Part shown: one piece after another, positions 39,236-48,237 of the stretch
Layout: every line of letters starts with the position of its first letter
Position numbering within the stretch: position 1 is the first letter of the stretch
Source: Planotetraspora thailandica
GTDB taxonomy: Bacteria; Actinomycetota; Actinomycetes; Streptosporangiales; Streptosporangiaceae
Reading direction: 5' to 3'
Length of the DNA stretch: 64,000 nt
NCBI RefSeq assembly: GCF_016863335.1
Contig: NZ_BOOR01000029.1
Coordinates: 59,536 to 123,535 of the forward strand
Translations under genes and position numbers: made by a program
The notes under the pieces: model-generated
The model's database searches: none
The model's input: the letters and a program-made list of their open reading frames with translations, nothing else
What the model was told of the DNA's origin: nothing

Positions 39236-41355
39236 CGATTCCTCGCCTCATGCAGTATCTGGAGGCGTTGCAGCACTGACCCGAACTCGACGGAACCCCA
39301 AAGATGCCCTGCCAGTGGTGTACCCACCAGGCTGGTCAGGGCGATCACCCCCACCAGGGCCGCGACGCCGGCCGCGCCCCATGCGAGCCCCCTCGCGGCG
39401 GCGCCCCCCGGCGCCAGGGAAGCGAGCGTGCGCCGCATCTGCCGGCCCGGGGCCTGAACCCCGGGTCCTGCGCAGACCGTCCACAATCCGACCGCGAATC
39501 CCCAGTTCAGCGCGGCCCACACAGGCATGGACCCGACGGCCCACACCATGATCACTGTGACGAACAGCCCCAGCAACGCCCCGTACGGCACGAGCGCGAT
39601 CGTGACCCCGATCGACCTGATCAGAGCCGCAGGATCGCCGAGCACGCGGAGCACGTCTCCGGCCGCCGCCGCGGGCGGCCGCCGGCTGCTCAGCCGCGGC
39701 TGCGCGAAGTCGGCGGCCCGCAGCAGAATCACCGCGGGCGCCGCGAACAGGAACACGCGGAACGGGGCGATCACCGCCAGCGCCGTCATGGCCACCAGCA
39801 GCGACACCGCGGCCACGCCGTACGCGCCGGACGGGCGCACCGGCGGGCCGCCGTGAGACTGCTGCGTCAGGCCCCCGTGTCCCGGCCCGTTTTCTTCCGG
39901 CAGCGTCCGCGCGGTCCCGGCCACCATGCCGTGCGCGCTGACGGGGTGCGGGCTGACGGCGTGTGGGTTGACGGGGTGCGGTGCCGCGGTGTTCCCCAAG
40001 CCCGTGTACGGGGCGCCCATGGGTGACGCGGTCGTGTGCGGGGCGGGGCGGCGGGGGTCGGCCACGTGGGGAGGCACCCCGAAGCCGTGTTGCGATCCCG
40101 GCGACGGCCCGGCGGGGGGGCCGACGGGCGGGACGCGCACGGTCGGCAGGAACGCCTCGGGGCGCTGCTGCTGCACGTGCGGCGTCTGCTCGTGGCCGTG
40201 CGACTCCTGGGTGCCGGACGTGGTTCCGGCCGGCGGCCTGAGCCCCTGGGACCCCGCGTCGTACGCGCTCTGCGCGTGGGAAGCCTGCTCGTGGAGCGTG
40301 TGACCGCCCCTGAGGGATTCACGGAGTTCCTCCGAGGTGACCCGCCTGGTGGGGATATCCCCCTCACCGGGCAGTCCCGCGCCGCCGCGGGCAGCGAGGT
40401 CGCGCAGATCCTCCGCTGTGACCCGGACGGTGGGGAACGGATCGCCTGCCTCGGGCGCGTCGCCGAGCAGCGAGACGAACCCCCCGCCGGTCGCGGGGAC
40501 CTCGGGCGCGTCGTCCAGGTCGGCGACCGTGGTGATCTCGTCGGGCACCCGGGATCCCGAGGCGCGAGGCGTCAGCCGGTCGATCCACTGGAGCAACTCC
40601 GCCGCCGTCGGCCGCTTCGCGGGGTCGCGATGGAACGCGGCCCGCAGCACGGGCTGGAGCACCGCGGGCGCGGCCTCCACGTCGGCCTTGCCGGAGGTGA
40701 TGTTGAAGAAGATCATCTCCAGTGTGCCCTTGCCGAAGGGCGGCTGACCTGTCGCGGCAAACAAGAGCGTGCCCGCCCACGCGTGCACGTCGATCTCGGA
40801 GCCGCCCTCCTGGCCCTCGATGATCTCCGGCGCCAGATAGCCGGGCGTGCCGATGAACATGCCCGTCTGCGTGAGCCGGGTGGCGTCGACCGCCTGGGCG
40901 ATGCCGAAGTCGATCAGCACCGGCTCCTCGTCGACCATGAGCACGTTCCCGGGCTTCAGGTCGCGGTGGACGACACCCGCGGCGTGCACGGCGGTGAGCG
41001 CCTCGGCTACGCCGCGCGCCACCTTGAGCAGCACGTTCACCGGAAGAGGGCCGTCCTCCTTGACGATCTCGTCGAGCGCGCGGCCGGGAACGTAGCGGGT
41101 GACGATATAGGGCCGGCGGCCCGTCACGTCGGCGTCGACGACCTCGGCGATGTGGGAGCCGCGCACCCGGCGCATCGTCTCGACCTCGCGCGACAAGCGC
41201 CTGCGCGCGACGTCGTCGCCCGCGACCTCCGAGCGCAGGACCTTGACGGCCACCTGCCTGCCCCGGGCGTCGAGGGCGAGATGCACCACGCCCATGCCGC
41301 CTTCACCAAGCCGCTTCAGCAGCCGGTAGGGGCCTAGTCGGTCGTCCTGATTCAT
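39232..41355 (-). CDS. Membrane Ser/Thr protein kinase (first of three)
   Basis: A 707-residue PknB-type kinase, first gene of the three-kinase operon. LGEGGMGVVHLA, Lys38, HRDLKPGNVLM, LIDFGIA, TPGYLAPE are intact. The linker (280-505) carries two similar motifs, FPTVRVTAEDLRDLAARGG and IPTRRVTSEELRESLRGG, and a His/Pro/Ala/Ser run (PHPVNPHAVSPHPVSAHG). Four to five hydrophobic helices follow (about 510-690). Thr in RVTxE is a possible phosphosite (inference). The minus-strand TATGGT about 10 bases before the ATG is a candidate -10. The stop overlaps the start of the next kinase (GTGA). Confidence 0.93.
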   Translation of the reverse strand: MNQDDRLGPYRLLKRLGEGGMGVVHLALDARGRQVAVKVLRSEVAGDDVARRRLSREVETMRRVRGSHIAEVVDADVTGRRPYIVTRYVPGRALDEIVKEDGPLPVNVLLKVARGVAEALTAVHAAGVVHRDLKPGNVLMVDEEPVLIDFGIAQAVDATRLTQTGMFIGTPGYLAPEIIEGQEGGSEIDVHAWAGTLLFAATGQPPFGKGTLEMIFFNITSGKADVEAAPAVLQPVLRAAFHRDPAKRPTAAELLQWIDRLTPRASGSRVPDEITTVADLDDAPEVPATGGGFVSLLGDAPEAGDPFPTVRVTAEDLRDLAARGGAGLPGEGDIPTRRVTSEELRESLRGGHTLHEQASHAQSAYDAGSQGLRPPAGTTSGTQESHGHEQTPHVQQQRPEAFLPTVRVPPVGPPAGPSPGSQHGFGVPPHVADPRRPAPHTTASPMGAPYTGLGNTAAPHPVNPHAVSPHPVSAHGMVAGTARTLPEENGPGHGGLTQQSHGGPPVRPSGAYGVAAVSLLVAMTALAVIAPFRVFLFAAPAVILLRAADFAQPRLSSRRPPAAAAGDVLRVLGDPAALIRSIGVTIALVPYGALLGLFVTVIMVWAVGSMPVWAALNWGFAVGLWTVCAGPGVQAPGRQMRRTLASLAPGGAAARGLAWGAAGVAALVGVIALTSLVGTPLAGHLWGSVEFGSVLQRLQILHEARNR

Positions 41356-41460
41356 GGCCTAAGCACCATACCGACTAAAACCCCGTCCATGAGTGAACCA
41401 TCGCGCCACATTCCTGCTCAGCACAACGTCACGGAAAGGTAAGTGGTTTCCGCTCCTCGG

Positions 41461-41994
41461 TCACAAAGCGAGGGCGATGACCTCCGCGCCGGTGACCTCG
41501 GCCAGTGCCCGGCCCGAAAGTGCCAGCTTGGAGCTGCGGACACCGCTGCCGATCACCACGAAGTCGCGCCGCGTCACATTTTCGTCAACGAGAACCGGCC
41601 AATCGGAGGGCAACCCGATAGGCGTGATCCCTCCGTATTCCATTCCGGTGAGCGCGACCGCGTCGTCATGGGCAGCGAAGGAGACTTTCCGGACGTCCAA
41701 GTGCCGCCGCACGGCCCCGTTGACGTCGGCGCGTTGCGTGGCCAGCACCATCACGGCGGCGTAGCGCGTCTCGCCGCCCCTCTTGCCCGCCACGATGACG
41801 CAGTTGGCCGAGTCTTCGAGCGCGACGCCGTACCGCTCGCAGAAGGCGGCGGTGTCGGCCAGGCCGGGGTCGATCTCCGCGACGCCGATCGGCGGCCACG
41901 GCGGGGAGGCCGCGGCGGCCTGCGAGATCGCCTTGGCCACGGGCCCGCCCAGCAGGTCGAGCCTGTCGGCGGCGGACGTCCAGTCGAGAGGCAT
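41461..41994 (-). CDS. YbaK/ProX-type aminoacyl-tRNA deacylase domain protein
   Basis: A 177-residue protein with the YbaK/EbsC fold: AFCERYGVALEDSANCVIVAGKRGGETRYAAVMVLATQRADVNGAVRRHLDVRKVSFAAHDDAVALTGMEYGGITPIGLP ... RRDFVVIGSGVRSSKLALSG. The conserved Lys (AGKRG) and GGITPIG loop fit editing deacylases that remove mischarged amino acids from tRNA. The substrate is not told by the sequence. It begins immediately after the stop of the flavin oxidase gene (no gap), so is co-transcribed. Confidence 0.85.
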   Translation of the reverse strand: MPLDWTSAADRLDLLGGPVAKAISQAAAASPPWPPIGVAEIDPGLADTAAFCERYGVALEDSANCVIVAGKRGGETRYAAVMVLATQRADVNGAVRRHLDVRKVSFAAHDDAVALTGMEYGGITPIGLPSDWPVLVDENVTRRDFVVIGSGVRSSKLALSGRALAEVTGAEVIALAL

Positions 41995-43569
41995 TCAGCC
42001 CTCCTTCAGCACACGCTCGTGCAACTTCGTGACCACCCTACGGGCGGAGTCGAACGCCCCGGCCTGCCAGGCCACCAGATGGGTCAGCCAGTCGCCGGTG
42101 AAGTACACCCGGCCCGCCGGCTCCTGGAGCAGGCGGAACCCCACCTCGTAGGAGGGCCAGCCCACCCACGCGCCCTCGATGTGGGGCTGCATGCGCCACG
42201 CCACCGAGACGCTGGTGAGCAGTTCCGACCGGTACTTCTCTCCGTGGATGAGCATGCCCTGCTCGACGGCCCTGCGCTGACGTTCGGCATGCTTCAGGCG
42301 GGCATAGGAGTCGGCCTCCGGGCCCGTGTTGTAGTAGCCGACCACCAGGCCGCGGGTGCCGTGGAACCCGTACGACGGGTACCAGATGTGGGTGATGTCG
42401 AGGTCGGTCTCGGTGATGCCGCCGTAGATGCGCTCGTCGGTCTCCCACCACCGGCGGCGGTACTCGAGTCCGATCTTGCCGGCCGCCAACGGGACCGGTG
42501 TCCGCAGGGCGCTGACCACCTGGGCGTCGAGGTTGCCCGGGATCCGGGCGAGCACGTGCGGCGGCAACGCGGCCACGCAGTAGTCCGCCGTGGTCGAGCC
42601 GCCGCTGTGGACCACCTCCACGCCGTCGGGCTTGTTGGTGATCTTCGTGACCTGGGTGGAGGTCGTGATGCGGTCCCTGCCGACGGCGTCGGCCAGGGCG
42701 TGCGCGATCGCGTCCATGCCGCCGACCGGCTGGAACATCGGCATGGCCTGCTCGTAGTCGAACGGGAAGGCCACCGTACGGCCCAGGCCGTACCCGAGCA
42801 CCTCGGAGACGGACGGCACGGGCCCGAGCCGGGTGCCGCTCGCGATGCCGGGATCGGTCTGGTAGCCCCTGCGCGTGGAGCCCTGGTAGGTGTAGGCCTC
42901 GCCGATGTCGCCGAACCCGGACAGGAAGTCGAGCAGCCGCTCCCGGTCGCCCTCGGTGAGGCTCTTGTCGAGCGCGCCCTCGTTGGTCGCCTTGGCCAGC
43001 AGCTCGCTGACGTATCCGAAGGCGTCGGCCCGTGCCGTACGGGTGCGGACCGGGGCCGTCATGCCGGAGTTGTAGGTGTAGGCGCCGGGGTTGTCGTTGA
43101 CGAACAGCTCGATCGGGACGCCGAGCTCGCGGCAGTAGTCGAGGGTGACCATCCACTGGGCGATGCGGGCCGGACCGGCGTTGAAGTAGACGCCGTCTCC
43201 GTAGGCCGCCTGCTGGGTCTCGCCCGACATTTCGGGCAACCGGTCGCCGCCCCTGATGGTCAGGCTTCTCCCGCCGATGCGGTCGCGGGCCTCCAGCACG
43301 GTGCAGTCGTAGCCGGCCTTGCCCAGCTCGTACGCCGTGGCCAGCCCGGCGACGCCGGCGCCGAGGATGACGACCTTGGCGGCGGCCCTGCCGCGTAACG
43401 AGAAGTCGGAGCGCTGGGGAGGCGCGTAGCCCCTGGCCTGGTTGTCGGGCGCGAGGCCGAGCACGCCCATGGCGGCGTACATGGCTCCGGCCCCACCCGC
43501 GACGCCGAGTCCGACCAGCAGAGCCCGGCGCGTGACCACCCCTTTTTTGTTCTCGTCTTCAGCGGTCAT
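41995..43569 (-). CDS. Tat-exported flavin amine oxidase
   Basis: A 524-residue FAD enzyme of the monoamine/L-amino-acid oxidase family. A twin-arginine signal, TRRALLVGLGVAGGAGAMYAAMG, spans residues 13-35. The FAD motif is VVILGAGVAGLATAYELGKAGYDCTVLEARDRIGGRS (about 68-104); C-terminal AGRVYFTGDWLTHLVAWQAGAFDSARRVV closes the FAD site. Expected products are aldehyde or oxo acid, ammonia and H2O2. Start ATG 43569 (MTAEDENKKG); an ATG six codons upstream gives MREAAC. Substrate unknown. Adjoins the YbaK-like gene without a gap. Confidence 0.88.
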   Translation of the reverse strand: MTAEDENKKGVVTRRALLVGLGVAGGAGAMYAAMGVLGLAPDNQARGYAPPQRSDFSLRGRAAAKVVILGAGVAGLATAYELGKAGYDCTVLEARDRIGGRSLTIRGGDRLPEMSGETQQAAYGDGVYFNAGPARIAQWMVTLDYCRELGVPIELFVNDNPGAYTYNSGMTAPVRTRTARADAFGYVSELLAKATNEGALDKSLTEGDRERLLDFLSGFGDIGEAYTYQGSTRRGYQTDPGIASGTRLGPVPSVSEVLGYGLGRTVAFPFDYEQAMPMFQPVGGMDAIAHALADAVGRDRITTSTQVTKITNKPDGVEVVHSGGSTTADYCVAALPPHVLARIPGNLDAQVVSALRTPVPLAAGKIGLEYRRRWWETDERIYGGITETDLDITHIWYPSYGFHGTRGLVVGYYNTGPEADSYARLKHAERQRRAVEQGMLIHGEKYRSELLTSVSVAWRMQPHIEGAWVGWPSYEVGFRLLQEPAGRVYFTGDWLTHLVAWQAGAFDSARRVVTKLHERVLKEG

Positions 43570-43683
43570 GCACGCGGCCTCGCGCACCCGACGGTCACAT
43601 CACCCGACGTGAAATCGCACACTTTCCAGCGCACCCCATCTGGCCAAGGCTCGTCTTATGTTTTTTTGATCAGTCGCGCACGA

Positions 43684-44526
43684 TCACCCGTACACACCGC
43701 TGCCGCAGGCGATCCGGCCAGCGATGGTGGCGAAGATACCGAAGAGGGACATGATGTCCCAATAGTCATCTGTGGTGAACTCGGTGTGCCGGGGGCCCAC
43801 CAGCTTGGTGCCGGGCACGATCGCGCATCCCGCCGCGATCGCGGTCGAGTTCCATTCGACGCCCAGCGTGTACGGCGGGCTCACCTTGTAGGGCCGGAAG
43901 TCCCCGAGCCGTCCGAGCGCCCGCGCGGTGGCCTCACGGATCCTGGCCTGGGCGACGCTCGGCGGGAGCAGCTCGGCGGAGAACTTGTCCACGCCCTTCT
44001 TGACCGCGACGGTCTCGACGTCGCCGAGCAGCTCGCGCGCCTCCTCGCAGACGGCCTCGTCGCCGGTGACCAGGGCCACGGGAACGCCGAGCGAGCCGGC
44101 CAGACCGGCCACCAGCCGCGTCTCACCGCAGATCTCGCCGTTGAGGTAGACGTTGTGGATCTCCTTGCCCATCCACGTGTGGTTGAGCACGCCGTGCTGC
44201 ACTCCAGCCCTGGCGTGGTACCCCGCGAAGACGGCCGCCGCGAAGTCGCCGGCCAGCCCCTGGCCCATCCGGTGCGGCTTGCCGGGTCCCCTGATCAGCG
44301 AGGCCCGGGGGTCGATCAGATCGATCCTGAGGTTCTTGGTCGACCCGTGGGCGTCGTTGATCAGTACGGTTTCGGCGCCGCCGTCGAACGCGCCCGCGAC
44401 GACCGCGTTCCCGTCGCCGGTCATGAGCTCGCACCCGCGCTCGTAGCCGCGGCCTCCCGCGTGCATCTCCTCCGGGTCGGTGAGCCCGGTGACCCCCTCC
44501 ATGTCCACCGACACGTAGATCTTCAT
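43684..44526 (-). CDS. D-aminopeptidase, DppA/M55 family
   Basis: A 280-residue zinc peptidase. Residues Asp8, Glu10 (SVDMEG), His60 (NDAHGS) and His104 (GYHARAG) fall at the positions of zinc ligands recalled for Bacillus DppA; a further Glu (131 or 135) is in NGEICGE. M55 enzymes form decamers and cut D-amino-acid peptides such as D-Ala-D-Ala. Start ATG 44526 overlaps the stop of the PP-loop gene (ATGA); an ATG four codons upstream (MGDT) is possible. Last gene of a three-gene operon with a PP-loop ATPase and a coiled-coil protein. Confidence 0.9.
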   Translation of the reverse strand: MKIYVSVDMEGVTGLTDPEEMHAGGRGYERGCELMTGDGNAVVAGAFDGGAETVLINDAHGSTKNLRIDLIDPRASLIRGPGKPHRMGQGLAGDFAAAVFAGYHARAGVQHGVLNHTWMGKEIHNVYLNGEICGETRLVAGLAGSLGVPVALVTGDEAVCEEARELLGDVETVAVKKGVDKFSAELLPPSVAQARIREATARALGRLGDFRPYKVSPPYTLGVEWNSTAIAAGCAIVPGTKLVGPRHTEFTTDDYWDIMSLFGIFATIAGRIACGSGVYG

Positions 44527-45755
44527 CGTGTCCCCCATGTCTCCACCCGCTGCGCCTGATCGTCCGTCATCAGGCCGACCCTGTCCACCATGTATGCGTC
44601 GACCTGCTTGCGCCACGGCTCGGGAATCTCGTCGATCGCCGGGGGGTAGCAGCGCTCCAGCCACGCGGTGGACGCCTCCGTCGCCTGGAGGTACCGCGCG
44701 GCCGCGGCGAACGGCGTGTCCTCGATGCCGGGAATGTGCGCGCAGCCGTACTCGATCATCTCCTGCCCGCCGTACGGCGGCGGTTCCTGCCACTTGCGGG
44801 CGACCGCGCTGGTGGCCTTGAGCGTGGTCCTGAGCGGGCGCCGCTCCACGGCCGCCTGGATCAGCTCCTTGTACAGGCACTTGCCGCAGACGCCGCAGGG
44901 GCCGTCCGACCCCGTCAGGCACCAGCGCACGTGATCGCGGAGGTCCGACTCGAGCGCGAGACGCATGGTCACTGCCTCGCTGACGCCTCCCACCGGGAGC
45001 ACGAGCGGCAGGCCGGCCGCCGTGAACAGTCTGCCCCACCTGCCCTCGGGCGCCCACATGGGGTTGTCGGGCGTGTACCGCAGGATGTAGCGGTCGCCGC
45101 CCAGCCAGCGTGAGCCGAGCTCATAGCCCAAGGCGACGGCGCCCAGGTCCATGTCGTCGGCCAGCAGGAGCGCTCCGGCGAGCACCGCGTGGTGTTCGGG
45201 ATAGCCGGGCCGGGGGCGGCTGAGCACGAACTCCAGGTCCGACTTCACGATCGTGACGTCACGTCCGGTCTCCACGGCGAGCCGGGCGAGCACGTCGGCG
45301 CGATAGTTCGGCCACCGGTTCGGCACCCTGGGGTGGCTCTCCCGGTGGAAGTAGATGAACGGCGCGTCGGGGAAGACGTCCGCCACCGCCATCGAGTCCG
45401 CGCCGCTGCTGTAGGAGATCGCCAGGCGCGTCCCCTCGCGCGGGTCCGCGCCGACCGGCCCGGCGTCCACATCCCAGTCCGTACGGAAGACCTCGGCGAG
45501 CCGGGGGGAGATCGGCCGGTCGAAGGTCACCCTCTTCCTGGTCCAGGGGGCCGCGACGGTCCACGCGGCGACCGCGAGCAGGTCGGGGTGCACGCCGGGA
45601 CCGCTGGTGGCGGTGCCGGGCAGGCGCACCTGGCAGGTGTTGGTGCGCAGCTCCATGCTCGCGCCGTCGCTGCACAGGCCGGTGAGCTCGTCCTCGGGAT
45701 CGAGCAGGAAGGCTAGATGCCAGACGCCGTCGTCGAACGTCCACTCAACGCGCAT
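44523..45755 (-). CDS. PP-loop ATP-pyrophosphatase-like protein with CxxCxxC
   Basis: A 410-residue soluble protein I cannot name. Residues about 112-125 (LAISYSSGADSMAVAD) form an SGxDS PP-loop like those of amidating or thiolating ATP pyrophosphatases; conserved acidic and His residues follow (IYFHRESHPRVPNRW, YPEHHAVLAGALLLADDM). A CGVCGKC cluster (about residue 287) looks like a metal or sulfur site. The N-terminal 100 residues (WTFDDGVWHLAFLLDPEDELTGL) look like a beta-rich domain. It might adenylate a carboxylate or carbonyl group. It is cotranscribed with a D-aminopeptidase (4 bp overlap), which hints at a peptide or D-amino-acid substrate. Confidence 0.6.
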   Translation of the reverse strand: MRVEWTFDDGVWHLAFLLDPEDELTGLCSDGASMELRTNTCQVRLPGTATSGPGVHPDLLAVAAWTVAAPWTRKRVTFDRPISPRLAEVFRTDWDVDAGPVGADPREGTRLAISYSSGADSMAVADVFPDAPFIYFHRESHPRVPNRWPNYRADVLARLAVETGRDVTIVKSDLEFVLSRPRPGYPEHHAVLAGALLLADDMDLGAVALGYELGSRWLGGDRYILRYTPDNPMWAPEGRWGRLFTAAGLPLVLPVGGVSEAVTMRLALESDLRDHVRWCLTGSDGPCGVCGKCLYKELIQAAVERRPLRTTLKATSAVARKWQEPPPYGGQEMIEYGCAHIPGIEDTPFAAAARYLQATEASTAWLERCYPPAIDEIPEPWRKQVDAYMVDRVGLMTDDQAQRVETWGTR

Positions 45756-45761
45756 GGCGTC

Positions 45762-46094
45762 CTATCTCGCTGAGTCGGTTCTCGCTGTGTCGGTCGCAGG
45801 CAGCCGGGCGGCCAGGCCGTCCACGGCCTGCCTGAGACGCACCTCGTTCTGCAGCACGTGGTCGAGCGCCTCGGCGGTCTCCTCGGCCAGCCGCCGGGCG
45901 TTCGCCGCGTCGTCGGCGGCCTTCGCTCCGTTCGCGGTGGCGGTCACAAGCGTGCGCAGCCGCTCGATCTCCTGTCGCAGGGCCCTGATCTCCTGCCGGA
46001 GGTCTGCTTTGGTGGCGTACCTCGCATCGATCCTGGCCCGTACGGCGCGCCGTGCGGGCCCGGGAACCAGGACCCGCACGAGGGACTGCATCAT
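45762..46094 (-). CDS. Small coiled-coil protein, unknown function
   Basis: 110 residues: a basic amphipathic N-terminus (MMQSLVRVLVPGPARRAVRARIDARYATK), then a heptad-patterned coiled coil (ADLRQEIRALRQEIERLRTLV) and a second helix (ANARRLAEETAEALDHVLQNEVRLRQAVDGLAARL). No membrane segment. The stop is 6 bp before the PP-loop gene, so it is the first gene of that operon. Possibly an adaptor or scaffold; nothing recognised. Confidence 0.65.
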   Translation of the reverse strand: MMQSLVRVLVPGPARRAVRARIDARYATKADLRQEIRALRQEIERLRTLVTATANGAKAADDAANARRLAEETAEALDHVLQNEVRLRQAVDGLAARLPATDTARTDSAR

Positions 46095-46158
46095 GGAGGG
46101 CTACTTTAGCTGCAAATATCCCCATGATCCCCTGAAGGGAGCACAGCGCCCGAAAGGC

Positions 46159-46932
46159 TCAGCGGCCCTGGAATGTCGGCCTGCGCTTGTCCGCGAAGGC
46201 CGTCATCCCCTCCTTGGCGTCCTCGGTCGCGAACAGCCCGGAGAACTGCAGGCGCTCGATCTCCAGGCCGGTGTCGAGGTCGGTCTCGAGGCCGTGGTCG
46301 ATCGCGAGCTTGGCCGCCCTGACCGCGGCCACGGGACCGCCCGCGAACGTCGCGGCCAGTTCGAGCGCCGCGGTGTAGACCTCGCCGTCCGGCACGACCC
46401 TGTCGACGAGCCCGATGGCCAGCGCCTCGGCCGCGTCCACATGCCGCCCGGTGTAGATCAGATCCTTGGCCCTGGCCGGGCCGATCAGCCGGGGAAGCCG
46501 CTGGGTGCCGCCCGCGCCCGGGATGATCCCGAGCGTGATCTCGGGCTGGCCGAGCTTGGCGCTCTCTCCCGCCACGCGGAAGTCGGCGCACAGGGCGAGC
46601 TCGCAGCCCCCGCCCAGGGCGTATCCGGTGATCGCCGCGACGACCGGCTTGCCGATCCTGGCCACAGCTGTGAAACAGTCCTGAAGGACGCGGGAGTGCA
46701 CGGCCATGTCGGCGTAGGACATGCCGGCCATCTCCTTGATGTCGGCCCCTGCGGCGAAGACCCGCTCCCCGCCGTAGATGATCACGGCGTGCACCCCGGG
46801 ATCGGCGTCGACGAGCCGCGCCGCCTCGGCGATCTCCTCCTGCACCTGCCGGTTCAGGGCGTTCATCTTCGGCCGGTCCAGCCGTACGGTCGCGATGTGG
46901 TCGGCGATCTCCACGCTGACGAACTCACCCAT
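46159..46932 (-). CDS. Enoyl-CoA hydratase/isomerase family protein
   Basis: A 257-residue crotonase-fold enzyme; hydrates trans-2-enoyl-CoA in beta-oxidation. Oxyanion-hole motif [15 protein letters not shown]; the two catalytic Glu are in [16 protein letters not shown] and [23 protein letters not shown], so true hydratase activity is likely. ATG 46932 has GCGAGG five bases before it; ATG 46968 lacks one. Its neighbour is a glycosyltransferase gene on the same strand; no functional link visible. Confidence 0.92.
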   Translation of the reverse strand: MGEFVSVEIADHIATVRLDRPKMNALNRQVQEEIAEAARLVDADPGVHAVIIYGGERVFAAGADIKEMAGMSYADMAVHSRVLQDCFTAVARIGKPVVAAITGYALGGGCELALCADFRVAGESAKLGQPEITLGIIPGAGGTQRLPRLIGPARAKDLIYTGRHVDAAEALAIGLVDRVVPDGEVYTAALELAATFAGGPVAAVRAAKLAIDHGLETDLDTGLEIERLQFSGLFATEDAKEGMTAFADKRRPTFQGR

Positions 46933-46994
46933 GACGTCCTCGCCCTCCGACGTGCCGGATCGTGTCACATCCGCCGTGACCGTAACACCATAGA

Positions 46995-48110
46995 TCAGCG
47001 GAGGAGCGGCGGGGCCTGCTCAGGATGCGCCAGGAAGCGCGGGCGGAGTCCGGCACGGCCGACCACGTTCCGGTAGATCCGCTCGTATCCCTCGGCCATC
47101 ACCGTGAGGTCGAAGTCGCGGACGGCGCAGGCGCGGATCGCGACGGGGTCGAGCCGGCCCGCGTCCTCGACCGCGGCGGGCAGTTCGTCCACCGAGGTGC
47201 GGACGAAGCCGGTGACCCCGTCGGTCACGATCTCCGGCACGGAGCCACGCCCGAGGGCGACGACGGGGGTGCCGCAGGCCATGGCCTCGATCATGATCAT
47301 GCCGAACGGCTCGTCCCACTGGAGGGGGAAGACCAGGCATCGTGCCCTGGAGAGCAGCTCGTGTTTCAGTTCCGCGCTCGCCTCCCCGAGATATTCGGCG
47401 TTGGGGCCGAGGAGGGGGGCCACGTGGTCGTCGAAGTAGGCCAACTCCGCGGGCTCTGTGCGTTTGCCCGCCAGCAGGATGCGACGGCCCGCCGCCCGCG
47501 CGACCTCGATCGCGAGGTGTGCTCCCTTGTCGGGGTTCAGCCGCCCCATCCACAAGACCCAGTCGTCCTTGCGCGCGCGGAAGGGGAACGAATTCGTGTC
47601 CACCGCGTTGTGCACCCTGCCGACCCAGTTCAGGTCGGGCGCGTCGGTGCGCTGCGCCCGGGAGATGGCGACGAGGGAGACCGTCGTGCCGAGCGATCGG
47701 TAGAACTCGCCGAGCTCTCCGCGGACCTCTCCGTGACAGGTGACGACCGTCGGCGCGGCCCTCCCCTCCGCGCCCAGGGGACCGGCCAGCGAGTGGTCGT
47801 GGATCACGTCGGGATCGAGGCCCTCGAGGAACCTGCCGGCCTTGGCGGCATGGACCACCTCGGGGAACGGCTCGCCGATGCGCTCGGAGGGAGGCTCCTC
47901 GTATGTGCGCAGGTCGGCGCCTCCGCCCGCGCCGATCAGCGTCACCCGATGCCCGCGGCGGGTGAGACCGCGCACCAGGCAGGCCGTCATCGCCTCGATG
48001 CCGCCGTAGCCGCGCGGCGGGACGTCGTACCAGGGGGGTGCGATCATCGCGACGTGGAGTGGACCGCTTTGGGGCCCTCCTCCGCCGTTCCTCTCCGCCG
48101 ACGCCTGCAT
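46995..48110 (-). CDS. Glycosyltransferase, GT4 family
   Basis: A 371-residue GT-B enzyme. VAMIAPPWYDVPPRGYGGIEAMTACLVRGLTRRGHRVTLIGAGG is the N-domain opening; the C-domain has VLWMGRLNPDKGAHLAIEVA, AGKRTEPAE and the EX7E nucleotide-binding motif in EPFGMIMIEAMACGTPVV. The donor and acceptor cannot be told. It lies next to glgP but a strong terminator separates them. ATG 48110 has GGAGG four bases before it; the frame is open further upstream. Confidence 0.9.
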   Translation of the reverse strand: MQASAERNGGGGPQSGPLHVAMIAPPWYDVPPRGYGGIEAMTACLVRGLTRRGHRVTLIGAGGGADLRTYEEPPSERIGEPFPEVVHAAKAGRFLEGLDPDVIHDHSLAGPLGAEGRAAPTVVTCHGEVRGELGEFYRSLGTTVSLVAISRAQRTDAPDLNWVGRVHNAVDTNSFPFRARKDDWVLWMGRLNPDKGAHLAIEVARAAGRRILLAGKRTEPAELAYFDDHVAPLLGPNAEYLGEASAELKHELLSRARCLVFPLQWDEPFGMIMIEAMACGTPVVALGRGSVPEIVTDGVTGFVRTSVDELPAAVEDAGRLDPVAIRACAVRDFDLTVMAEGYERIYRNVVGRAGLRPRFLAHPEQAPPLLR

Positions 48111-48171
48111 CGTGCCTCCACGTGAGCGCGGCCAGTACCCCTTCGCCCCGGTTCGTTCCCGGATTAGTGAC

Positions 48172-48227
48172 AAAAAAGGCCGGTCCTGCACGAATGAGGC
48201 CTTTGGCTTTATTCGTGCAGGACCGGC
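48172..48227 (-). terminator. Rho-independent terminator of glgP
   Basis: A perfect 17 bp stem (48179-48195 with 48211-48227) and 15 nt loop followed on the minus strand by TTTTTT (48177-48172). It is 10 bp after the glgP stop. One of the two canonical U-tract terminators in the window. Confidence 0.93.
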
Positions 48228-48237
48228 GAGGACCGAT

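Noticed and set aside
37223..39457. A 744-codon open frame antisense to the second kinase gene
   Set aside because: It mirrors the kinase codon positions, as is common in GC-rich DNA; Arg/Gly/Ala-rich low-information protein with no domain.
41443..43398. A 651-codon plus-strand frame over ybaK and the flavin oxidase
   Set aside because: Antisense shadow; real genes on the minus strand have motifs, signal peptide and adjacent starts.
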